From: an uncultured Eubacteriales bacterium
Lineage (GTDB): Bacteria; Bacillota; Clostridia; Oscillospirales; Oscillospiraceae
Direction: 5' to 3'
Length of the DNA: 19,844 nucleotides
Assembly (NCBI GenBank): GCA_900549485.1
Contig: UROG01000042.1
Span: forward strand, 1 to 19,844
Shown here: positions 15,296 through 19,844 of the stretch, piece by piece
How positions within the stretch are numbered: the stretch's first letter is position 1
How the letters are laid out: every line of letters begins with the position of its first letter
The notes under the pieces: model-generated
What the model saw: only the letters and a program-made list of their open reading frames with translations
Database searches by the model: none
Told to the model about the DNA's origin: nothing
Made by a program: the position numbers and the translations under genes

Positions 15296-15496
15296 TTACT
15301 TGATGCCGTACTTCTTGTTGAACTTATCAACACGGCCGCTGGTATCGACCAGCTTCTGTTTGCCGGTATAGAAAGGATGGCATTTGGAGCAGATTTCAAC
15401 GGTGATGTTGGGCTTGGTGGAGCCGGTCTCGATGACGGCGCCGCAAGCGCACTTAATGGTAGTCTGCTGATATTTGGGATGGATTCCTTCCTTCAT
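15296..15496 (-). CDS. rpmE: Large ribosomal subunit protein bL31 (zinc-binding form)
   Basis: A 66-aa ribosomal protein bL31 of the 50S subunit. The N terminus MKEGIHPKY is characteristic, and C16, C18, C36 and C39 form the zinc site that distinguishes the C+ form from the zinc-independent paralogue; the C-terminal half has GKQKLVDTSGRVDKFNKKY. AGGAG sits 10 bases before the ATG at 15496; an in-frame TTG at 15514 lies upstream of this site and is not used here. The gene stands alone with its own promoter, leader hairpin and terminator. Zinc limitation could matter for function, but no paralogue is in the window. Confidence 0.97.
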   Translation of the reverse strand: MKEGIHPKYQQTTIKCACGAVIETGSTKPNITVEICSKCHPFYTGKQKLVDTSGRVDKFNKKYGIK

Positions 15497-15511
15497 TGGT
15501 ACAAGTCTCCT

Positions 15512-15533
15512 CAATCAAATGCTGCCTTGATTG
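15512..15533 (-). promoter_or_regulatory. Leader hairpin abutting the rpmE ribosome binding site
   Basis: Minus strand: CAATCAA, 8-base loop, TTGATTG, and the next bases are AGGAG. A stem placed directly against the Shine-Dalgarno suits autogenous control by bL31, as known for other ribosomal-protein leaders. The role is inferred. Confidence 0.5.
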
Positions 15534-15564
15534 TGCAAATGCATAGTTACAAGACGCAAAGAGA

Positions 15565-15593
15565 AGTGTATCACAGCAATGCCGGAATTGCAA
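15565..15593 (-). promoter_or_regulatory. Promoter of rpmE
   Basis: Minus strand: TTGCAA (15588-15593), 17 bases, TACACT (15565-15570) with an upstream TG making an extended -10. It implies a leader of about 60 bases before the rpmE start. Confidence 0.65.
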
Positions 15594-15604
15594 GCTTTTT
15601 TTAT

Positions 15605-15772
15605 TTACCAGCCCATGATATCGGTAACGCTGTCGGCAACCTCGCCCATGGCTTTGAGGGTCTTGCCGACGATGCTCTTGACTCCGCGGTTTTTCGGCAT
15701 AATGATGCCGACGGTGCATCCGCCGACCAGAAGTCCCATACCCATGCCTACGATAAAGTTTCTTTTATTCAT
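15605..15772 (-). CDS. Small single-pass membrane protein, unknown function
   Basis: A 55-aa protein starting MNKRNFIVGMGMGLLVGG. Residues about 6-25 form one glycine-rich hydrophobic helix, followed by a basic-to-amphipathic tail ending SVTDIMGW. A general likeness to YtxH-type small membrane proteins is noted, but I do not recognise a family. The ATG at 15772 has GGGAG 9 bases upstream, which supports it over the longer frame to 15802. Only an A-rich stretch follows the stop and no minus-strand terminator is seen, so transcripts may continue into rpmE. Confidence 0.7.
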   Translation of the reverse strand: MNKRNFIVGMGMGLLVGGCTVGIIMPKNRGVKSIVGKTLKAMGEVADSVTDIMGW

Positions 15773-15845
15773 TTCGTTGATCTCCCTACTGTTTATTTGC
15801 AATTGTCTGCGTTGTTATTATGTGCGTTTTTCGGAAGATTTTTCA

Positions 15846-15875
15846 TTGATACCGATATGTAAAATGTGGTATACT
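15846..15875 (+). promoter_or_regulatory. Promoter of the ymdB operon
   Basis: TTGATA (15846-15851), 18-base spacer, TATACT (15870-15875) preceded by TGG (extended -10). It lies 33 bases before the ymdB start and is divergent from the small membrane protein gene. Confidence 0.7.
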
Positions 15876-15908
15876 AAGAAATAAAATGAAAAATCGGCGG
15901 AGGAGAAT

Positions 15909-16682
15909 ATGAATATCAAAATAATCGCCGTGGGCGACGTCTGCGGAGAACCGGGACTTACCTGCCTTGAAAAAACACTGAAAAACTATAAAAAAGAAAA
16001 TAATATCGCCTTTGCGGTCGTAAACGGAGAAAATGCGAACGTCGTCGGCATAACCCCAAGACAGGCGGACGCTATCTTCCGTGCCGGCGCCGACGTTATC
16101 ACGCTCGGCAATCACACATGGACGCGCACGGAGCTTCAGCCGTATCTTGACGAGCGCAGAAAAATTCTGCGTCCCGCGAACTACGGCCCGCAGTGTCCCG
16201 GCAAAGGGATAAATGTCTACTCCACTCCGTTCGGAGACATATGTGTACTCAACCTTCTCGGACGCTTCACGCTTGATAACAATACCGACAATCCCTTTGT
16301 TATCGCCGACGGCTATATGCAGGAGATAAAGGAGAAGATCATCCTTGTCGATTTTCACGCGGAGGGTACGAGTGAAAAAAGGGCGATGGGCTATCTTCTG
16401 GCGGGCAAGGCAAGCGCCGTCTGGGGTACGCACACCCACGTGCAGACCTCCGACGCGTGTGTGCTTGACGGCGGCACAGGCTACATCACCGACATTGGCA
16501 TGACGGGCGCGGTCAATTCCGTTCTCGGCATCGATCCGGAACAGAGCATAGGCAAGTTCATGGGCGATCCCCCGAGGCGCTACGAGTCCGCAAAAGGGCC
16601 GACGGCGCTGGAGGGCTGCGTGTTCGAGATAGACAGCGACACAGGGCGCTGCATAAGCGCGGAGGCGGTAAGACTCAGATGA
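15909..16682 (+). CDS. ymdB: YmdB-like metallophosphoesterase (TIGR00282)
   Basis: A 257-aa dinuclear-metal phosphodiesterase. The Bacillus YmdB hydrolyses 2',3'-cyclic nucleotides and influences biofilm and motility gene expression. The metal ligands are all present: D10 (VGDVCGEPG), E41 and N42 (NGENAN), N68 and H69 (GNHTW), H150 (DFHAEGTSEK), H175 and H177 (GTHTHVQT). The length is typical of the family. GGAGG lies 5 bases before the ATG. Its end overlaps the next gene as ATGA. In many Firmicutes it neighbours the RNase Y gene; here it precedes an SbcD-like nuclease instead. Confidence 0.95.
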   Translation: MNIKIIAVGDVCGEPGLTCLEKTLKNYKKENNIAFAVVNGENANVVGITPRQADAIFRAGADVITLGNHTWTRTELQPYLDERRKILRPANYGPQCPGKGINVYSTPFGDICVLNLLGRFTLDNNTDNPFVIADGYMQEIKEKIILVDFHAEGTSEKRAMGYLLAGKASAVWGTHTHVQTSDACVLDGGTGYITDIGMTGAVNSVLGIDPEQSIGKFMGDPPRRYESAKGPTALEGCVFEIDSDTGRCISAEAVRLR

Positions 16683-17794
16683 GAAGCCTTAAAATACTGC
16701 ATACGGCCGATCTGCACCTTGATTCACCCTTTGAGTATATGAGCGCCGCCCACGCCGTGATACGCCGCAGCGAGCAGCGTCAGCTTCTTGACCGGCTGGC
16801 CGATCTTGCGCGTATCAACAATGTGGATATAGTCCTCATGAGCGGCGATCTGTTTGAAAGCGCCATGACCTACGCCGAGACGGAGGAGCAGCTTGCTCGC
16901 TCGCTGCGGGCAATGGCGGTTCCGGTGTTCATCGCGCCGGGAAATCACGATTACTATTCTCCCACCTGCCGTTACCGCCGTATGCGTCTGCCTGCGAACG
17001 TGCATATATTCACCGAAAACAAGATAGAGTGCGTTGAGCTTGAGGAGCTGAATGTCTGCGTTTACGGCGCGGCGTTTACCGACCGGGTAAGCCCCGCGCT
17101 GCTCAAAGACTTTCACGCGCCGAGAAAAAAAGGGATGTACAATGTGCTGTGCATCCACGGTGAAGTCGGTGCGCCGCAGTCGCCCTACGACCCGATAACC
17201 GAAGATGAGCTTGCCTGTTCCGGAATGGACTACGCCGCGCTTGGGCATATCCACAGCGCAAGCGGGCTCAGGCAGGCGGGCGGCACCTGGTATTCGTGGC
17301 CGGGCTGTCCCGAAGGGCGCGGTTTCGACGAAACGGGCGAAAAGTATGTAAATCTTGTGGAGCTTTCCGAAGACGGGTGCTCGCTGGAGCAGATAAGCAT
17401 CGCAAAGCGCTGCTATCAGGTGCTGAATGTGGACGTTTCGGCGAAAGAGCCGCTTATTGCGATACACACAAGTCTGCCAGACGATACTGTGAACGATATA
17501 TACAGGATAATCCTCACGGGGGAATGTGATACCGCCCCCGACGTCGCCTCGCTTTACAGCAATCTATCTGAGCTGTTTTTTGAGCTTCAGATACGCGACC
17601 TGACAAAGCTGCGGCGCGATATCTGGGAAAAGGCGGGAGAAGACACGCTCAGGGGGATATTCCTCAAAAACCTCAGGGCAAAATACGAAAGCGCGGAGGA
17701 CGACGCGGGAAGGACGCTTATAGAGCAGGCCGCCCGCTGGGGGCTTGCGGCGCTTGACAACGGCGAGGAGGTGGCCGTACATGAAGATAAATAA
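16679..17794 (+). CDS. SbcD/YhaO-like DNA exonuclease subunit
   Basis: A 371-aa Mre11/SbcD-type metallophosphoesterase. All five phosphoesterase motifs are visible: D11-x-H13 (TADLHLD), GD at 56-57 (SGDLFE), GNHD at 88-91, H160 (IHGE) and GHIH at 189-192. With an SbcC/Rad50-like ATPase such enzymes cut DNA ends and hairpins. The C-terminal part (about 240-371), which should contact the ATPase partner, is less conserved. It starts within the ymdB stop (ATGA) with a distant GGAGG, so translation is probably coupled, and overlaps the next gene by 14 bp. The size and partner match the YhaO/YhaN type more closely than classical SbcD. Confidence 0.9.
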   Translation: MRSLKILHTADLHLDSPFEYMSAAHAVIRRSEQRQLLDRLADLARINNVDIVLMSGDLFESAMTYAETEEQLARSLRAMAVPVFIAPGNHDYYSPTCRYRRMRLPANVHIFTENKIECVELEELNVCVYGAAFTDRVSPALLKDFHAPRKKGMYNVLCIHGEVGAPQSPYDPITEDELACSGMDYAALGHIHSASGLRQAGGTWYSWPGCPEGRGFDETGEKYVNLVELSEDGCSLEQISIAKRCYQVLNVDVSAKEPLIAIHTSLPDDTVNDIYRIILTGECDTAPDVASLYSNLSELFFELQIRDLTKLRRDIWEKAGEDTLRGIFLKNLRAKYESAEDDAGRTLIEQAARWGLAALDNGEEVAVHEDK

Positions 17795-19682
17795 GCTTAC
17801 CGCCTCCTTCGGAAAGCTTGAAAACGAAACGCTGACCTTTCACGGCGGACTCAACGTCATCTACGCGCCGAATGAGAGCGGCAAATCCACATGGTGCGCG
17901 TTTATCCGCGCAATGCTCTACGGGGTCGATTCCTCACAGCGTCCTCGTGCCGGCTCGCTGCCGGACAAGGTGAAGTACGCCCCGTGGTCGGGTGCGCCGA
18001 TGGAGGGGACGATGGATCTGACGGCCGAGGGCTGCGACATCACCCTCACCCGCACCACCAAAACCAAAAACGCCCCTATGCGCGATTTCTCCGCGGTGTA
18101 TTCCGGCACAGGGATACCGGTGGAAAACATCACCGCGCAGAACGTCGGCGAAATGCTCACTGGCGTTTCAAAGGATGTATTCCGCCGCAGCGCTTTTGTC
18201 GAGCAGGGCACGGTTGCCGTCACGGGTACGCCGGAGCTTGAAAAGCGCATCGCCTCTATCGTCTCCACCGGTGAGGAGCAGACCTCTTACTCCGAAGCTG
18301 ACGAGCAGCTGCGTACATGGCAGCGCAAGCGGCGTTACAACAGGCGCGGCCTTCTCCCCGAGCTTGAGGTGAAGATCGACGAAACAAACCGTGAGCTTGC
18401 CGAGATCTCCGACACGTATGAGGAAATAGGCAAAGCCGAACAGGCTCTGAACGACGCCAAAGAGCATTGCGCCGCGCTTGAATCGGAGGTCAACGAAAGC
18501 CGCAGGAAGCAGCGGCGTATGGCGCTTGACAAGCTCAGCAGCGGAAGAAGCGCACTTCGTGAGTGCAGCGAAAAGCACGATCAGGCGCTTGAGGAGCTTT
18601 CTGCGGCGAAGGACGAGCTGAGAAAAAGCCGTTTCGGCACAGTCTCTCCGGAAGATGTGGAAGAAGACGTCTCCGGCGATCTCCGTGAGCTTGAGGAGCT
18701 GAGAGCGTCCGCGAAGAAGCGTAACTCTCCCCTGATTGCCGTTCTGTTTTTCCTGCTTGCCGCAGCGGGCGCGGCGCTCTATACCGTATATTCGCAGACC
18801 GTCTACGTCATTACGGCGGCTGTCGCCTGCGTCGCGGCGGTATTTCTCGCTATCCGCTGGGCAAGGCTGCGGCGCGGATCGATAGACGCGGATTACCGAC
18901 GGCGCGAAATATTGAAGCAATACGACGCAGGTTCGGTAAAGGATATACGTGCGGCTATGGATGAACACGCAGCGCTGTGGGATGCCGTTCAGGACGCTTC
19001 TCACTATGAATATGAGACGCGCTGCGCCTACGAGGATGCTCTGGAGGCACAGCAGAGCTATGAGGCGGCGGCGCTTGACGAGCTGGACTTTTCCGGCGGG
19101 AGCAGCGACGCGGCGCGGCTGAGCCATGAGCTTGCTCAAAGCCGGCGCGAGGCGGAGCGGATATCGACCGACCTTGCGCATCTGCGCGGAAAATTCGCCT
19201 CCTACGGCGACCCGCTTGTACTCTCGTCTGAGCTTAAGCGGCTGGAGCAGGAGTATTCCGACGTATCGGACGAATATGACGCGATAGGCATTGCGCTTGA
19301 CGCGCTCAAGGCCGCCGATACGGATATCCAGAGCCGCTTTTCACCGCGTCTCGGTCAGCTTGCGGCGCAGTATATGTCGCTCATGACGGACGGAAGATAC
19401 GAGGATGTGCTTATAAACCGCGATTTTACCGCAAAAATACGTGCAAGCGGAGATTCCGTTGCACGAGAGAGTGAATATCTCAGCGCGGGAACACTCGATC
19501 TGATGTATCTTGCAGTGCGCCTTGCGGTGTGTGAGCTTGCCCTGCCAGAGGGTGAAAGCTGTCCGCTGATAATCGACGATGCGCTCGTCAATCTTGACGA
19601 GCAGCGCACACAGCAGGCTCTTGAGCTTTTGAAGGAGCTTGCAAAACGCAGGCAGGTCATACTCTTCACTTGCCGGAAATAA
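17781..19682 (+). CDS. SbcC/YhaN-like AAA ATPase with internal membrane helices
   Basis: A 633-aa SMC/Rad50-like ATPase. Walker A is at 29-37 (APNESGKST), the ABC signature-like segment LSAGTLDLMYLAVRLAV starts near 567 and Walker B at about 594 (CPLIIDDALVNLDE). Between them lie charged coiled-coil regions (about 190-310 and 370-520), interrupted by two hydrophobic helices at about 316-335 and 341-362. Such helices in the coiled coil are known in YhaN-like proteins and should tether the complex to the membrane. It is clearly shorter than Bacillus YhaN. The start at 17781 (MKINKLT) has GGAGG 9 bases upstream, whereas the longer frame starts inside the preceding gene. It should form the ATPase half of a nuclease complex with the upstream gene product. 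Confidence 0.9.
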   Translation: MKINKLTASFGKLENETLTFHGGLNVIYAPNESGKSTWCAFIRAMLYGVDSSQRPRAGSLPDKVKYAPWSGAPMEGTMDLTAEGCDITLTRTTKTKNAPMRDFSAVYSGTGIPVENITAQNVGEMLTGVSKDVFRRSAFVEQGTVAVTGTPELEKRIASIVSTGEEQTSYSEADEQLRTWQRKRRYNRRGLLPELEVKIDETNRELAEISDTYEEIGKAEQALNDAKEHCAALESEVNESRRKQRRMALDKLSSGRSALRECSEKHDQALEELSAAKDELRKSRFGTVSPEDVEEDVSGDLRELEELRASAKKRNSPLIAVLFFLLAAAGAALYTVYSQTVYVITAAVACVAAVFLAIRWARLRRGSIDADYRRREILKQYDAGSVKDIRAAMDEHAALWDAVQDASHYEYETRCAYEDALEAQQSYEAAALDELDFSGGSSDAARLSHELAQSRREAERISTDLAHLRGKFASYGDPLVLSSELKRLEQEYSDVSDEYDAIGIALDALKAADTDIQSRFSPRLGQLAAQYMSLMTDGRYEDVLINRDFTAKIRASGDSVARESEYLSAGTLDLMYLAVRLAVCELALPEGESCPLIIDDALVNLDEQRTQQALELLKELAKRRQVILFTCRK

Positions 19683-19705
19683 GCCCGCGTCAAAATTTAA
19701 AAAGC

Positions 19706-19750
19706 AAAAAAAAAGAGACACCGCGGATGCTCCGAAAAGCATCCGCGGTG
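19706..19750 (-). terminator. Terminator of a minus-strand gene beyond the right edge
   Basis: Perfect 13-bp stem CACCGCGGATGCT / AGCATCCGCGGTG (arms 19719-19731 and 19738-19750, 6-base loop). On the minus strand it is followed after a few bases by nine T (19706-19714). No T run follows on the plus strand, so it is oriented to stop transcription entering from the right, although the stem may also stabilise the 3' end of the ymdB operon transcript. Confidence 0.75.
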
Positions 19751-19844
19751 TTGAGACTGTCAAAAAACTATGTTTTAAAGTCCGATAATAGAGCAGCGGG
19801 GGAGCTTGAGGGGGCAAGGCCCGCCTCAAATTGGATAAACCGCC

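Noticed and set aside
15577..15600. GCAAT/ATTGC hairpin followed by a T run on the plus strand
   Set aside because: No plus-strand gene lies upstream. The same bases form the -35 region of the rpmE promoter on the minus strand.
18168..19181. Minus-strand frame of 337 codons
   Set aside because: Antisense to the YhaN-like ATPase and low in recognisable motifs.
1..19844. CRISPR array, tRNA, rRNA or mobile element
   Set aside because: No regularly spaced direct repeats, no cloverleaf-like gene, no transposase or integrase motif in any frame.

Overview
The window looks like chromosomal DNA of a GC-rich anaerobic Firmicute, most likely class Clostridia (Oscillospirales/Ruminococcaceae-like). This is an inference from gene content: Gram-positive lipid II amidation (MurT/GatD), an Nfn-type electron-bifurcating transhydrogenase, YmdB, a YhaO/YhaN-like pair, a CotH-VTC-DUF4956 cluster, strong AGGAG ribosome binding sites and sigma-A promoters. 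It is a densely packed region of 17 genes. I see no tRNA, rRNA, insertion sequence, prophage gene or CRISPR array.

Layout. (1) 236-4470, minus strand: a four-gene operon murT-gatD-deaminase-PHP phosphoesterase, with a promoter at 4509-4537 and a terminator at about 200-219. (2) 4619-7413, minus: two flavoproteins (a BaiN/HI0933-type and a COG2509-type) joined by an ATGA overlap, with their own promoter and terminator. (3) 7609-11338, plus: a divergent operon of a secreted LTD/CotH-kinase protein, a VTC-type polyphosphate polymerase domain protein and a DUF4956 membrane protein. This is the most intriguing part of the window. (4) A 16-bp-stem bidirectional terminator at 11402-11445 separates it from nfnA-nfnB (11463-13908, minus), which has a perfect TTGACA-N17-TATAAT promoter. 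(5) 14211-15161, minus: a GtrB-like membrane glycosyltransferase, also with a perfect consensus promoter. (6) rpmE (bL31, zinc form) and a 55-aa membrane protein, minus. (7) 15909-19682, plus: ymdB, an SbcD/YhaO-like nuclease and a membrane-anchored SbcC/YhaN-like ATPase, overlapping end to end.

How the genes work together. Two modules concern the cell surface: lipid II amidation, and the CotH/VTC/DUF4956 set. Two concern redox metabolism: Nfn, and the flavoprotein pair. One concerns nucleic-acid metabolism: cyclic-nucleotide phosphodiesterase plus an SbcCD-like complex. The deaminase and PHP enzyme behind gatD point to nucleoside/nucleotide salvage being co-transcribed with wall modification. 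Start sites were chosen by ribosome binding site and operon overlap, so several are shorter than the longest possible reading frame.

The edges are less clear. Positions 1-235 hold inverted repeats and possibly the last codons of an upstream gene. The right end holds a terminator oriented for a minus-strand gene lying beyond the window.
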